Assembly (NCBI RefSeq): GCF_035582795.1
Contig: NC_134371.1
Span: forward strand, 52,277,001 to 52,341,000
From: Mycteria americana
Lineage: Eukaryota; Chordata; Aves; Ciconiiformes; Ciconiidae
Direction of reading: 5' to 3'
Length of the DNA: 64,000 bases
Shown here: in pieces, positions 22,901-32,788 of the stretch
Layout of the letters: every line of letters starts with the position of its first letter
How positions within the stretch are numbered: position 1 is the stretch's first letter
Made by a program: the position numbers and the translations under genes
The notes under the pieces: model-generated
Seen by the model: only the letters and a program-made list of their open reading frames with translations
What the model was told of the DNA's origin: nothing
Databases searched by the model: none

Positions 22901-25900
22901 GTTTTGTGGTGATATTTTCAGATTGTGATAATGGTATGTTTGGAATGGCTTATATTTCTATAAAATATTTAATGATAATATTTCGCTTGACTTTAAAATA
23001 CATATCAGAAAGTAAACAAGAATATTTAACCATTTGGCAACTGAAGTCTTTCTTCTTCATCACCTGTGTTCGAACTGAACCATGACATACATGATTCAGT
23101 AGTGAGCTTTTGTTTTGTGCTCAAACCACCTTTGACACAGGAGCTTATGAGATGGAAAGATTCTAAAACAATTAGGAATAACATTCCTAATAAATGCTCA
23201 GTTTGATTTCTAACCCTTGTTATATGAAGAGTTAAAAGTTTGCTCAGTACCCTATGAGAGAGAGGGATAAGTGAAACTATAACTTGTCTCAAATCTAGAA
23301 TTTTTTTAATGGCATCATTCAGCAAACTTTGTGTAAACCAGCTCTTTTCTTAACTCTTTATCAAAACAAATTCACTACCAACTCTTAAAACAGAAAAACT
23401 TGAGATATTGGCTAATTTTAATTCTCTGTTAATTTTTAGTAACACCACTGCTGTAAGTATAACATATGCATGCTTTCTTCCCTTAGCTTGGTTGGTCTAT
23501 TGGCCCCCAGAACCTGATTAAGCATTTGCAAGTTGTTCACCAAAATACACTGTATACTTGCCCAACTCCATTACAGGTAGGTCCAGATGGGGCAGAGGTT
23601 GTTATTTTCTGGTGTAGCAAAACTGTAGGCCTCACTGTAATAAAACAATAATCATGACAATTAATTTTTATTTGTCAAAATATGTGTTCTGGGGTGCAAG
23701 AAGAGGGAATGAATTTGGTCAGCTCACCAGATATTTAAAAAAAAAAAAAATCAGTCTTGCAGATTCTTTCTTCTTTCACCTATAAACTGCTGCTTCTTGC
23801 ATAGAACATGACAATCTTCGTGGTTTCCTAGCAAATACAAATAAAAGTTGTTGCAATAAGGTCTTGTTTTACTGAGCGTTATCTCTGTCTACTAGTTTCT
23901 AGTATTCTATGATACATTATTATCAATAATTTAAACTTAGCTTCAATTCAGATTGTAAACCCTTGTAAACAAGGACTGTGACTCCTGTATATGATTAGTG
24001 CCTAGCAAATGATTGGGTGCTTTGGGTGTTGCCACAGCACAAAGTAATAAACAAATTACACACTTGGATGTAGCTTCTGTAATTTGTATATGCTGATTTG
24101 CTTACTAAGGGCCAGAATCGAAGAATCCACGTGATTTCAATAGGAAGTGTGGGAGTGTCTGTGAGTTTACTGAGTGTCCATGAGTACTTTGAACATTGAT
24201 TATGTTTCCAGGAGGCTTTGGCACAAGCATTTTGGATAGACTACAAACGCATGGATGACCCAGACTGCTATTTTTATTCACTGTCTCGGGAGCTGGAAAG
24301 CAAGCGTGATCGGATGGCTCAGCTACTTCAAGAAGCTGGACTAAAGCCTGTCATTCCAGATGGAGGATACTTTATGATTGTTGATGTTTCTACATTAAGT
24401 TAGTATAAAGTTTATTAAAAAGGGTGTGGAAAGCAAATATTATAGTTAATCTGAAAATGCAAACTTAATTTTAAAGTATATTCTTGTTTCATGTTTGCAT
24501 AACATTGTCAGAAGTACTAACTGGGACTGAAATTTTCTGTTTGACCTTAGCCTGGGAGGTAGATTTTATAAGCTTCAGCAAAGCTTTTGTTTGTGATCCT
24601 AACTACTGTCCGTGTTTTGCAAAGCTTTGGCAAGGTTTTAGGGAGGATAAAGGAGGTGGATAAAAATTTCTATTTTGAAAAGGTCTATGATTATGAAAGA
24701 GTTTTGAGAGCCAAGCACCGGCTTAATATCCTCAGTTCGTACCATTTGTACTTTCCCCTTTCTGGGTTTTGTTTGTTTGTTTGTTTGTTTTTCTTAATCT
24801 GAAGTCATATCCTGAAGGCTCTTTGAGGCATTCTGATTTCTAAACACTGTAAAATGCTACCAAAATTTACAAAACCTTTTGAAAATTTAGGTTATGGTAA
24901 CTTTGGAGGAAGAATTCCCACAGGGGAACATTTTCTAGTTCCACGTTTTTCACTAACTGGTCCTAATGGCACTTAACCATTCACACAGAAATGTTTTAAA
25001 CACAGCTGGACCTTGCAGTGCTACCATGTGTCGGAAAGTTGTAGATACCTCAGTTTCATAGATGAGGAAACTGCAGTTGCAGTGATTATTGCTGTCCATG
25101 CAATACACTCTTCAGTACCCTCCACAGTCCTGATCCCTCAATAACCCAGACTTGAGGACTTCTTGGAGTACTGCATGGCTTTCTTCCAAGCTATATGTCT
25201 GAATTTGCTTTGAATGGAAAGCAAGTGCTCAGGTCATAATGGAACGGTTCAATCTGTTGGCCTATTTTAATTGTTATAGTATAATTTTAAAATTACATTT
25301 TAAAATAAAAGCATACATCTTTATTCTTAAGTATTAACTATAATAAAGTTCTGTTAAAGAATGCCTTCCCAATGGAGTCTAGAAAATCTTACAACATGTT
25401 TGTTTTAAATTTAATTTTTTTAGATGTGGATCTCTCTGATGTAGATGAGAAACAACCTTATGATTATAAATTTGTCAAATGGATGATAACATCTAAGGTA
25501 AGGTGTTGTAGTCATACTCTAGTTTTAGAAATGATTTTCTATTGAAAGCAAGAGCAGTGCAGCTGTACTTATTAAATAATGTAGTAGAGATATTCCATTC
25601 AAAATATTATTTGGTGTTTGTAGTAACTGCTGATAATGATGTGGCTAAAATATTGCTAAATATGCTGAAAATGTACTCTGTAGGTTTGTGTTACGTCCCA
25701 GCACTTTCAGCATGCTTAAATGCTAGCTGTACAAAAGTACCTTTGAAATGTTTTGCTTAAGAAAAATAATTTGAATTTAGTTAAGACTAGCTGGTGCATA
25801 CAAAACTGAACCTTGTCTTTCCCGCACATGTTGGAAGGGACAGTTCTAGAAATGGAATAGTAAAATCATCATGCTTAAAACAGATTTTTTTTAAAATACA

Positions 25901-27512
25901 TATATAAAATAAGCAAATAATATTTGTTTTATGTTTCAGAAGCTGTCAGCAATTCCTCTTTCAGCATTCTGTGGTCCTGAGACAAAAAGGCAGTTTGAAA
26001 AATATATACGTTTTTGCTTCATTAAGGTAAATATGTGTCCTGGGAAGACTTAAAGACTCCAAAAAATCAATGCAGTACAGAAATCTGCAAGAGACTGATT
26101 GTTACATTTTGCCCAGGATCTCCTGAGTTGGATGGTTTTAAGAACACGAAAGTTAGCTTGGTGTAAAATTCAGCACAAAGTAGCTTCAACTACCTTTTTG
26201 CTGAGGGACTTTAAACCATAAATGTGGGTGGCATGGCTAAGAAGGGCAAGTGGCAGAAAACAACTGGGTGGGTAGGCCTTTTTTAGTTTACTCTATTGAC
26301 TTTTTTTTAAAAACATTCTTGACCAGTGGTGACAGTGAAAATGAATGACACAGGTACACTATCAATTAAGGTGATTTCTATAATGCAGAGCAGAGAATAA
26401 TGGTATAGCAGAGTGGTATATCCCATGCCTATTCAGTTTCCAACAACAAAAACAGCGAAGAGGTCACCTTCAAGTTTAGCTCACTTGCCTGAAAATACAT
26501 AGGGTTTCACATGACCTCCAAATTACAAAAGAAAACAAAGACACAGGAAGTTATTTTATATGTTTTTTGTGAATGGGCTGACTTTTGCCATTTTGTGAGC
26601 ACCTCCTTTTCACATATTCTTCCTCCTGTTTAATGTGTTCTTGAAAAGACTGAAAGACTTTGGGGACAGGTACATAAGCTTTGATAAGCCTGCAGCCCTA
26701 AGATGTTTCCTGATTTTTCTGTAACAGAGTCAGAATAATGGAACATGTGCAACTCCTTAACTGTTCTAGTATAAAGATTGGAGCCTTGACCTGAACCAGT
26801 AATGAAGGGGAGTTTCTGCTTGTGTTACTTGGTTCTTTTGATGAGGTATAAAGACTATGATATAAACTGAGCCAGTAACAACCAGGATGAAACTTGCTGG
26901 TTGTAAATGTGGCTTGCCCAGGATGAACAGCACTAATCATGTCAAGTTAAAGACTACTTGTATGATTCATCAGGTTGTAGCCACGCCACACAACTGGCCA
27001 GTGGATAGATTACCCATATTTAGAGGGATTATGTTTAAGTAGTTCACAGCATAACTTGGTTGCATGGAGATTTAGAAATCCCAACTGTACACATAAAGAT
27101 TAGGAAACTATGCTAGCATGTCTCCAATATAGAGCTGCCAAGAACATTACTGCATAAATGCCAGGCATTTATATAAGAAGTATTGCTTTCATTCAATTTG
27201 ATAGTATGAATACTGAGAAAATATGTTCTCTTTTAAATATGCCTAATAAATATTTGCAAGGAATCAGCATTGAATTCTTTGTGTAGTCTAGAGTTGTAGC
27301 TATAACTGTTAATGAAAAACTGACTGACAGATATTTATGGGATGCAAGTGAAAGTGCCAAATATTGATTTGGGATGATATAATCATGACTGCTACTCTCT
27401 TTTCAAGAAGTCCATACTTGCAGTGATAGTGATATATCTTGTTTTGCAGAAAGACAGCACACTAGATGCAGCTGAAGTGATCCTGAAGGACTGGAATAAA
27501 CAGACAGCCTGA
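7883..27512 (+). CDS. KYAT3: KYAT3: kynurenine--oxoglutarate transaminase 3 (cysteine-S-conjugate beta-lyase 2), 13 coding exons
   Basis: A fold-type I PLP aminotransferase that transaminates kynurenine to kynurenic acid, also acts on glutamine, and cleaves cysteine S-conjugates (family knowledge). Coding exons: 7883-7981, 11201-11259, 12484-12628, 15297-15446, 16736-16822, 18191-18313, 18399-18519, 22512-22588, 23487-23576, 24212-24398, 25424-25497, 25940-26026, 27450-27512. All junctions are GT-AG and the frame closes at 453 residues plus TGA; human KYAT3 has 454. Visible active-site residues: the NTPHNP loop with Asn217, Asp245 and Tyr248 in the SDEVYEW motif, the Schiff-base Lys279 in SAGKTYS, and Arg428 in YIRFCF for substrate carboxylate. 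Residues 1-33 form a basic, Ser/Arg/Leu-rich presequence typical of mitochondrial import. Met35 offers a cytosolic start, as in the short human isoform. Residue 281 is Tyr where mammals have Phe. Confidence 0.97.
8243..8425 (+). repeat. Old tRNA-derived CORE-type SINE (MIR-like)
   Basis: The order of landmarks matches amniote tRNA-derived SINEs: an A-box-like TAGTTGTTAGGGCAC, an intact B box GGTTCAATCC at about 8296, CCCAGCTTTATCAC, a TCTCAGTTTTCC core-like segment and the tail word TATATAAGTACCT. It is strongly diverged, so it is old. It lies in the KYAT3 intron between coding exons 1 and 2, in sense orientation. The family label is from memory of MIR and sauropsid CORE-SINEs. Confidence 0.65.
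8426..11200 (+). other. KYAT3: Rest of the KYAT3 intron between coding exons 1 and 2
   Basis: AT-rich intron sequence. Two things stand out: an unexplained open frame ending at 9163, and a cluster of short palindromes at 9778-9840. I see no further exon or intact mobile element. Confidence 0.5.
9778..9838. repeat. Cluster of short inverted repeats
   Basis: AGTACAG (9778-9784) and CTGTACT (9791-9797) form 7-bp arms around a 6-nt loop. A perfect 16-bp palindrome, ATACTATATATAGTAT, follows at 9799-9814, and AGTACAG recurs at 9832-9838. Probably AT-rich simple sequence; no function is claimed. Confidence 0.6.
11201..11259 (+). CDS. KYAT3: KYAT3 coding exon 2
   Basis: A 59-nt exon between TTGCAG and GTAAGT. 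It encodes residues 34-53 and contains the internal Met35, followed by the family-typical [11 protein letters not shown] stretch that starts the mature aminotransferase fold. It ends in phase 2 within the Trp53 codon. Confidence 0.95.
11874..11890. repeat. Poly(T) tract, 17 bases
   Basis: A T17 run in the KYAT3 intron before coding exon 3, preceded by T-rich G-interrupted sequence. It could be the reverse of an old retroposon A-tail, but no retroposon body is recognisable. Confidence 0.8.
12484..12628 (+). CDS. KYAT3: KYAT3 coding exon 3
   Basis: A 145-nt exon between CCTTTAG and GTAAGT, encoding residues 54-101. It carries the NLGQGLPD motif, part of the substrate pocket in class I aminotransferases, and LNQYTRGF with the conserved Tyr at the dimer/active-site interface. 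Confidence 0.96.
12629..15296 (+). other. KYAT3: KYAT3 intron between coding exons 3 and 4
   Basis: A 2.7-kb intron. Its notable content is the GC-rich patch at 13440-13960 and an (AT)7 tract at 14072-14085. Nothing else is recognised. Confidence 0.6.
13440..13960. repeat. GC-rich degenerate minisatellite-like patch
   Basis: A sharp GC-rich island in AT-rich intron DNA, poor in CpG and built from variants of short words: CAGGTCAGGCCCAG, AGGTCAAGCCAGG, GCAGGTCCAGGGTGAC, GCAGGTCTAAGGTGA and CCACAGGTAGGGGCC. Two near-identical 21-22-bp units occur at about 13758-13790. Three AGGTCA words lie at 13582, 13630 and 13655. The open frames here are by-products of composition. It looks like a decayed tandem repeat; the family is unknown. 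Confidence 0.5.
15297..15446 (+). CDS. KYAT3: KYAT3 coding exon 4
   Basis: 150 nt, exactly 50 codons (residues 102-151), between AAACAG and GTAAGT. It begins GHPSLVKAL and includes [10 protein letters not shown], the glycine-rich PLP phosphate-binding segment of the family. Confidence 0.96.
16448..16519. repeat. Perfect 36-bp tandem duplication
   Basis: The unit beginning ATATCTTAATAG and ending TAGAAGAA is present twice without a mismatch (16448-16483 and 16484-16519) in the KYAT3 intron before coding exon 5. The identity implies a recent event, and it may be a polymorphic length marker. Confidence 0.92.
16736..16822 (+). CDS. KYAT3: KYAT3 coding exon 5
   Basis: 87 nt, 29 codons (residues 152-180), between TTTCAG and GTGAGT. 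It encodes [10 protein letters not shown], a strongly conserved motif that packs near the cofactor. Glu156 precedes PF as in KYAT1, whereas mammalian KYAT3 has Val there (from memory). Confidence 0.96.
16823..18190 (+). other. KYAT3: KYAT3 intron between coding exons 5 and 6
   Basis: A 1.4-kb intron. The middle (about 17380-18080) is somewhat richer in GC and has open frames on both strands, but no splice-bounded exon or known domain. Nothing else is recognised. Confidence 0.5.
18191..18313 (+). CDS. KYAT3: KYAT3 coding exon 6
   Basis: 123 nt, 41 codons (residues 181-221), between a T-rich tract ending TTTTAG and GTAAGA. It encodes [13 protein letters not shown], where Asn217 is the cofactor-ring ligand equivalent to Asn185 of human KYAT1. 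Confidence 0.96.
18399..18519 (+). CDS. KYAT3: KYAT3 coding exon 7
   Basis: 121 nt (residues 222-261 plus one base) between TATCCCAG and a weak donor, GTACTG. It encodes [12 protein letters not shown]. Asp245 pairs with the pyridine nitrogen of PLP, and Tyr248 contacts the cofactor. Confidence 0.95.
18520..22511 (+). other. KYAT3: KYAT3 intron between coding exons 7 and 8
   Basis: A 4.0-kb intron, the longest between the later exons. It includes antisense protein-like debris at 19912-21215, annotated separately. The rest shows only AT-rich sequence. Confidence 0.6.
19912..21215 (-). pseudogene. Possible decayed retro-copied gene fragment, unidentified
   Basis: On the minus strand, several non-overlapping frames look protein-like but are broken by stops and shifts. 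One runs from about 21206 to 21015 (with [14 protein letters not shown]), followed after a shift by a stretch containing [20 protein letters not shown] at about 20905-20960. A third, from 20163 to 19912, contains [20 protein letters not shown] and [15 protein letters not shown]. Composition and mixed-charge runs resemble coding sequence better than the surrounding intron does. I cannot name a parent gene, and no poly(A) tail or target duplication was established. Chance open frames remain a real alternative. Confidence 0.25.
22512..22588 (+). CDS. KYAT3: KYAT3 coding exon 8 (Schiff-base lysine)
   Basis: A 77-nt exon, isolated by introns of 4.0 kb and 0.9 kb, between ATATACAG and GTAAGG. It encodes [18 protein letters not shown]. 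Lys279 in SAGK forms the internal aldimine with PLP. Skipping this exon would remove the catalytic lysine and shift the frame. Confidence 0.96.
23487..23576 (+). CDS. KYAT3: KYAT3 coding exon 9
   Basis: 90 nt, 30 codons (residues 288-317), between CCCTTAG and GTAGGT. It encodes [14 protein letters not shown], the helix following the PLP lysine, and the YTCPTPLQ segment. Confidence 0.96.
23949..24052 (+). repeat. Old CR1/L3-like 3' tail remnant
   Basis: The stretch GATTGTAAACCCTTG, then AAGGACTGTGACTCC, AGTGCCTAGCAAATGATTGG and a closing AAAGTAATAA follows the order of words in the conserved 3' end of ancient amniote CR1/L3-type elements (from memory). It is highly diverged and 5'-truncated, and lies in the KYAT3 intron before coding exon 10. 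Confidence 0.45.
24212..24398 (+). CDS. KYAT3: KYAT3 coding exon 10
   Basis: 187 nt (residues 318-379 plus one base) between TTTCCAG and the donor GTTAGT. It encodes the small-domain portion, including [20 protein letters not shown] and the start of VDVSTL. The exon would hit an in-frame stop soon after the donor, so splicing here is required. Confidence 0.95.
24766..24791. repeat. (GTTT)n microsatellite
   Basis: Five to six copies of a TTTG/GTTT tetranucleotide in the KYAT3 intron after coding exon 10. Confidence 0.85.
25424..25497 (+). CDS. KYAT3: KYAT3 coding exon 11
   Basis: 74 nt, completing codon 380 and encoding residues 381-404, between TTTTTAG and GTAAGG. It contains the conserved YDYKFVKWM segment. 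Confidence 0.95.
25940..26026 (+). CDS. KYAT3: KYAT3 coding exon 12
   Basis: 87 nt, 29 codons (residues 405-433), between TTTCAG and GTAAAT. It encodes [11 protein letters not shown] and YIRFCFIK; Arg428 is the substrate alpha-carboxylate ligand of the family. Confidence 0.95.
26027..27449 (+). other. KYAT3: Last KYAT3 intron
   Basis: 1.4 kb of AT-rich sequence with no recognised element or exon. Confidence 0.6.
27450..27512 (+). CDS. KYAT3: KYAT3 terminal coding exon
   Basis: Starts after TTTTGCAG and encodes [16 protein letters not shown] and a short tail before TGA at 27510-27512. It matches the C-terminal helix of the family in place and length. Confidence 0.95.
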   Translation, partial: KDSTLDAAEVILKDWNKQTA

Positions 27513-28200
27513 TTTTTCTTATTAACTCTTCCATCCGGTATAATATAATTATCTAATAGTAGGGTTTTTTATTGCAAATTTAAGAACAAATTACTTAATA
27601 CAGTACAGAATTAATATGACATTGTAAATAACTTTGTGCTGCCACCTGCTGAGGAGTTAAAACAATGATTTACTGAAATATGTGTAAAGCAACTCAGAGG
27701 TTATTTTCAGTCTTTTCAAAATAATTTACTTTTTTCCTAAAAAAAATCTATGGGATTCACTTCTTTTACTGAAAGACAAAAATTTCTAGGACTGTTAAAA
27801 TAAATAGATGATATAGGTATTTTAAAATATACACAAAAAAGTGGGAAGTGTTTTTGGTATGAGATAGTATAGGAACTAGGGGTTGAGACTTAAACATCGT
27901 GGTTTGTCAAACCCAATAGCCTGCAATGGAGGAAAATTAAGATAAGCCTCATATTAGATAATTGCAGTGACTCTCTACATACATACCTACCTACCCTATC
28001 CATGCACAAATTGCATCAGTTTAAATAAAGTGATTGAGTTAAATCAAGACAGTGTTTATTGTATTGAATTAATTGTACTGAATTCAATCGCAAGATTGAA
28101 AGTGCTACGTTGCATAATTACTATTTTATTTTCCCACAATATTCATGTGTGCTGTTCTGAAAGTATTCAGTCCTCAATAAAATTATAAAAGTGGCATCTA
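27513..28200 (+). other. KYAT3: KYAT3 3'UTR with alternative poly(A) signals
   Basis: An AT-rich stretch after the stop codon. AATAAA occurs at 27799-27804, 28024-28029 and 28176-28181. The last is the most distal before ordinary intergenic sequence, so the 3'UTR may be about 0.3 or 0.7 kb. Which signal is used cannot be told from sequence. Confidence 0.55.
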
Positions 28201-30009
28201 GAGTAGGAATTCTATTTACTCATGTCTACCTATTTATTTATTTATTACATGGATGAATCTACAAAGCAAAATAGAAGACTTTGCTTTAGAGGCTCCTTCA
28301 CAATCAGAAGTATAGTGACATAATTAATCCTGCCATCCTTTTTCTTACCATGTTCACAACATTAGTAACTGTACAACAAACTTACTTCAGACTCTTCAGA
28401 TCTAGGGGGAGCATGGGGATGGGGCCTAGTACTGTGCTATGGAGCTCAACTAACTTTGTTTCAAGCTCAGTTGATAAAGGACTGTTTCAAAAGAGATCAA
28501 TATGGAGAATTGCTTTCTAGTTGCCTCCTATTTCAGTGCTCTCTGTGGTCTTTTCATCTGTGGATGGGTTTCCCACTAGCAGAAGCAATCCAGGTAGGTA
28601 ACCTTTTAAGGCTGTGTGTTATGTTCTCCATGTTGTTTCTATATTCTTCCCAGAGGCCTTATGGTGGAAAGCCTGAACAAATTCAGTAACTAGTTCTGTG
28701 GTCACACAGCTGGAAACTTAACTGAATTCCATCAGACTGTGACCATGGCCAGGGCCTAAAAAAAAGAAAATGGACTGTGAGAACAGCTGCTAGGCTTTTT
28801 CATTAGTACTTATTGGTCTTGGGCTTTTGGGAGTCAAGTAGCTGGGATTTCTGTAGTCTTTGTAGCTGTCTTGCACTGCCATTCCCCGAATCTCACCAGA
28901 AGACGGTTGGCTGGTATTTTTAAGGTGGTGTGTAGTCTTTATGTAGAAAAATCAATTTAATAATTAAAATGACTTAACTGAAATTTCAGCATGAATTTCC
29001 TGTGGAAATTCCTACATTAAATTTCAGGAGGAACTATTTTTTTAAGATATTAAATTTCTGTGGAATCTACACTCTATGTTTATGTAAGTTGCAGTGCTGT
29101 TGCAGGAACTAAGAAGGCAATGCAACAGTCTATTGAGCTGCATGATAGTTTGGGAAAGGAAAATGTAAAATAGTCTGCTGCCTTAATGAAAAGTAAATTT
29201 TTATAAAATCAAGCAAATTTTTCTAACATAAATACATGGTAAAAACATAGGCTTCTATGAAATGTTTGTATGATTATGTGAATCAAAATTTTCTAATTTC
29301 TTAAGCCTCTGAAATGATACAAAATAATAAAATATTTGAATTTTGGTTTCTTGTCCTTGAAACAGGTGCTTCTGAATGTAATTAAGCCTTTATGTAATTA
29401 CACAAGTACACACAATTACACAATGTAATTACACAAGTAATACTAGTTTCATCACTGTTATATCTAGAAAGTTTTAAAGATCATTGCATCATGCTTCTCT
29501 TGAAGATAACAGCTATAGAGCACAATTCTCTAAGTATTTTTAAAACCCTGTTTCTACAGTCTAAGATTTCCCTGAGATAGCTGGGTTGTTAGCATGTGAG
29601 CACATACATCAGTGGTTGTGTGGCCTTACAACAGTGGTAAGGTATTAAGGATTCTTCCATGCACCTCCCTTTACAATGTTTCCGTGCTCAGTTAAAAAAA
29701 AAAAAAAAAAAAAGCACCTCACTGCTTCCAAAAGACTTGATGTAACATGCTTGTATTACTCTCACTGGCAAATGGAACACCCTGTGTAAAATCAGTCTAG
29801 AATATGCATGAAAGAAAAAAATATATGCAGGGCTGAAGAGGAAATAAAGAAAACTATAGCAAAATAATTTTTCCATTGTTATGTTTGACTGTTTCCAATC
29901 TCACATTAGTATGCTAATCACTCACCTGCTAAAGCACCAAATTTGAGTTGGGACACACAGGTGTCCAATGTTTAAAGATAACTGCATTGTGTATAGGTGC
30001 AGAGCCTTG
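28201..30009. other. Intergenic DNA downstream of KYAT3
   Basis: AT-rich. It contains a (TATT)4 tract at 28231-28246, a doubled TGTAATTACACAAGTA word near 29394-29440 and an A20 run at 29694-29713. No gene recognised. Confidence 0.6.
29694..29713. repeat. Poly(A) tract, 20 bases
   Basis: An uninterrupted A20 run. No retroposon body is recognisable upstream, so its origin is open. Confidence 0.85.
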
Positions 30010-30015
30010 CTCATG

Positions 30016-30521
30016 TGTACTGGTTTTGTCTGGGATAGGGTTATTTTCTTCACAGTAGCTAGTATGGGGCTGTGTTTTGGATTTGTGCTGGAAACAGTGT
30101 TGATAACACACATGTTTTAGTTACTGCTGAGTAGTGCTTACACAGTGTCAAGGCCTTTTCGGCCCCTCAGACTGCCCTGCCAGCGAATAGGTTGGAGGTC
30201 CACAAAAAGTTGGGAGGGGACATGGTTGGGACAGCTCGGGGAGCGGCCGGGCATCGGTTGACTGGTGGTGAGCAAGTGTTTTTATTTGCATCATTTACCT
30301 TCCTTGGGTTTTATTTTCTTCTCTCTTTGATTTTTTTTCTCTTTTCCTTACAATTTTTAAAATATTATTATTTCTTTTTAATTATTAAACTGTTTTTATC
30401 TCAACCCATGAGTTTCTTTCTCACTTATACCCTTCCAGTTCTCCCCCTGTCCCACTGGGGAGGGGGGAGCGAGTGAGCGGCTGTGTGGTGCTGAGTTGCC
30501 AGCTGGGGTTAAACAACGACC
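30016..30521 (+). mobile_element. Solo LTR of an endogenous retrovirus, sense orientation
   Basis: A 506-bp element starting TGTACTGGTTTTG, bounded by a perfect 6-bp direct repeat CTCATG (30010-30015 and 30522-30527). The 3' end reads AACAACGACC, a probable one-base decay of the canonical CA terminus. It has ATTAAA at 30384-30389 followed by TTTTTATCTCAACCCATGAG and the GGCTGTGTGGTGCTGAGTTG segment, which I recall as typical of a widespread avian LTR family. No retroviral coding sequence adjoins it. A 6-bp duplication fits class II (K-like) elements; the family needs a repeat-library search. Confidence 0.85.
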
Positions 30522-30527
30522 CTCATG

Positions 30528-32689
30528 TTGTACGACCCATTGTATTAGACTTGAGTAGTTTAAATTTCTTTTTTCCTATTTTGTCCAGGTGCTGTAATGT
30601 GGTAATCTTTTTGTTTCATCAAACGTCTGAACACATAAGATGCAGCAGAGAGATGAATTAACATACCAAGCATAATTCAGCTGCTCTGTCTATTTATTGT
30701 TTCCTTCATTTGCTCCTTTGAGGCATTTGACTGACATCTGCTATTTTAACAAAATGACTGTTGGCTAAATTAACAAACCATTACAAAGGACCTTTAGACA
30801 TAGAAGTAAGAGCCAGTGACTTGTTTTCATTAATGTACTGTTCATTGTGTTTGGAAAGGCATCTGAATATCCAATTGCATTATTGTTGAAATGATGCTGG
30901 TAATATTAGCAATGTAAGAATTCAAATTCAATTACACATTTTTATGACTGACAGTAGCTAGCATGAGATACTTTGAAATTTTAAGAAACTCCAGAATGAC
31001 CAATTAAGTAAGTTTTAAAATAGGATTATTGTTGTAACTACAGTGATGGGAAAGAACAGATACAGCTGGGGACAGCAAGGTGAACTTTCTGTAAGTTATT
31101 AAAATGATCTGTTGTTGACAGGGACTGTTAATAGTGGTATTTCCATCTGCCACATCAACCACTTTTTTTCTGCTGCTTGTGGACAAAGCGCTTGAAAAAT
31201 TGCTGCAGACAGGGAATAAAGAAATGCTGAGTTATGATCTATCATATTTTTTGCAACATTTCCAAAAATTATTGTCTTTCTGTGGTGGAAGTTAAACTCT
31301 TTCAATTCTAGTTAATAAGAATAGGGTCAGGAGGGACCTGCTGTTGACAGTGATTGCCAGCAGAACATCTTTTTTGTAGAACAGCTTATATGAGAAGCCA
31401 GGACAAACCTGGAAGGCTTGATAGGACTGACAGTGCTGATGGGGCACATCTGTTGCAGACACTGCTACATACATTTCAGAGGTTATGGGGAAACTTAATA
31501 TTGCATGCTGTATTCACACTGACAGTTACAGTGATTTTTTTTTTTAATCACTATTTCATCTTTTGGGTTTATTGAGCATTTGTGAAAAAGGTCATTGCAA
31601 ATGGAGAAAGAGAAGCTTTAAATTTGTATCTTAGCACCTGTATCTTCTAATAGTTCAGCTTCCTTTTATTCCAAAAGGTACATATTTTTTTTAGATCTAA
31701 GGAATGTGTTGGCGAGTTCAAACTAGCTCTTTTTCAACCAGTACGCAGCATTTTAGTCAGCAGAAAAGTTGTGTGATAATGTTTAGAAGTTGTGTGATAA
31801 TGAATTTGACTCAATAATAGGCAAGTATTAAGAGAACTTTTCAACCCTGCTGAATTTCCTTCTTTGAGCTAGCAAATTGAAAAATATTCTTGGTATATAG
31901 TGGAGATGTGGTCTTAAGTGGTGTGAACAGTCCTTTGTATCTGATTAATAGGTAACCAATTTACAACGGTTCAGAGATTTCAATACTGATCGCTTTAAAG
32001 CATTGAACTAAGGGCACCTTCCAAAATCTGTAGGCCCTCCTGTCCTATTCGTCCCTCTCTTTATCAGTGAGGAGAGGCTCGTACCAAAGGAATAGTTTTT
32101 TTTCCACAATTTTACAGCTTGGGCTTGAAAACCTGTTGTTGCTGCTCAATATACAGACTAATTTTGCATATGGATAATCTCTTGGGGAATTAGTCTGGAC
32201 TGGAGTCCGGTGCTGGAGGGCTTTGGTTTTGCAACAGTTCTTGTGGGTTTCTCCTCCTCCTTGGCCTGACGTTTGCTGCCAAGGTGAGTGTGAGGGGGAG
32301 AGACAGAAGGGGAGCTGATCACTTTGTGTGGGAGTGTGTAGGGTAACATGGGAAACCCACACAAACCAGCAGGCGTGTGTGTGTGTTTGCTTGAGTCAAG
32401 CTGAGTGTCTGTGCATGGCCCGTTTGCCAAGGGCTTCCATGAGTCACAGCCAGGCTGCCTGACACCTGCGGGTCCTTGCAGAAGGGCCAGGTTTTTCTCA
32501 TGGTCAAATTAGCCGAGTGGCAAGCCAGAACAGCTGTCACAGATGATGCCAGTAAGGGGGAACTAAACTTTTTTTGTCTTTTCTTCCCCTTTCTGGGAAT
32601 TGGTCTCTGCTTGGTCTCAGTTCCAGAGCCAAGAACGTGTTGTGCCCCAGACACTTCCGTGCAAGCTCTGGCAGTTTTGCTTAAACTCG
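30528..32689. other. Intergenic DNA between the solo LTR and the GTF2B CpG island
   Basis: AT-rich to about 32000, then gradually more GC-rich towards the promoter. I recognise no gene or intact repeat. Distal promoter elements of GTF2B could lie in its last 600 bases. Confidence 0.5.
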
Positions 32690-32788
32690 TTTTCTGCGGT
32701 ATTTCACCGAACTGCCGGAGTTCGCGCAGAAACAGCTGAACGGGAGGCACGTCCCACAGCAGCCCTGCGTCGGCGCAGCAGCGGCACC

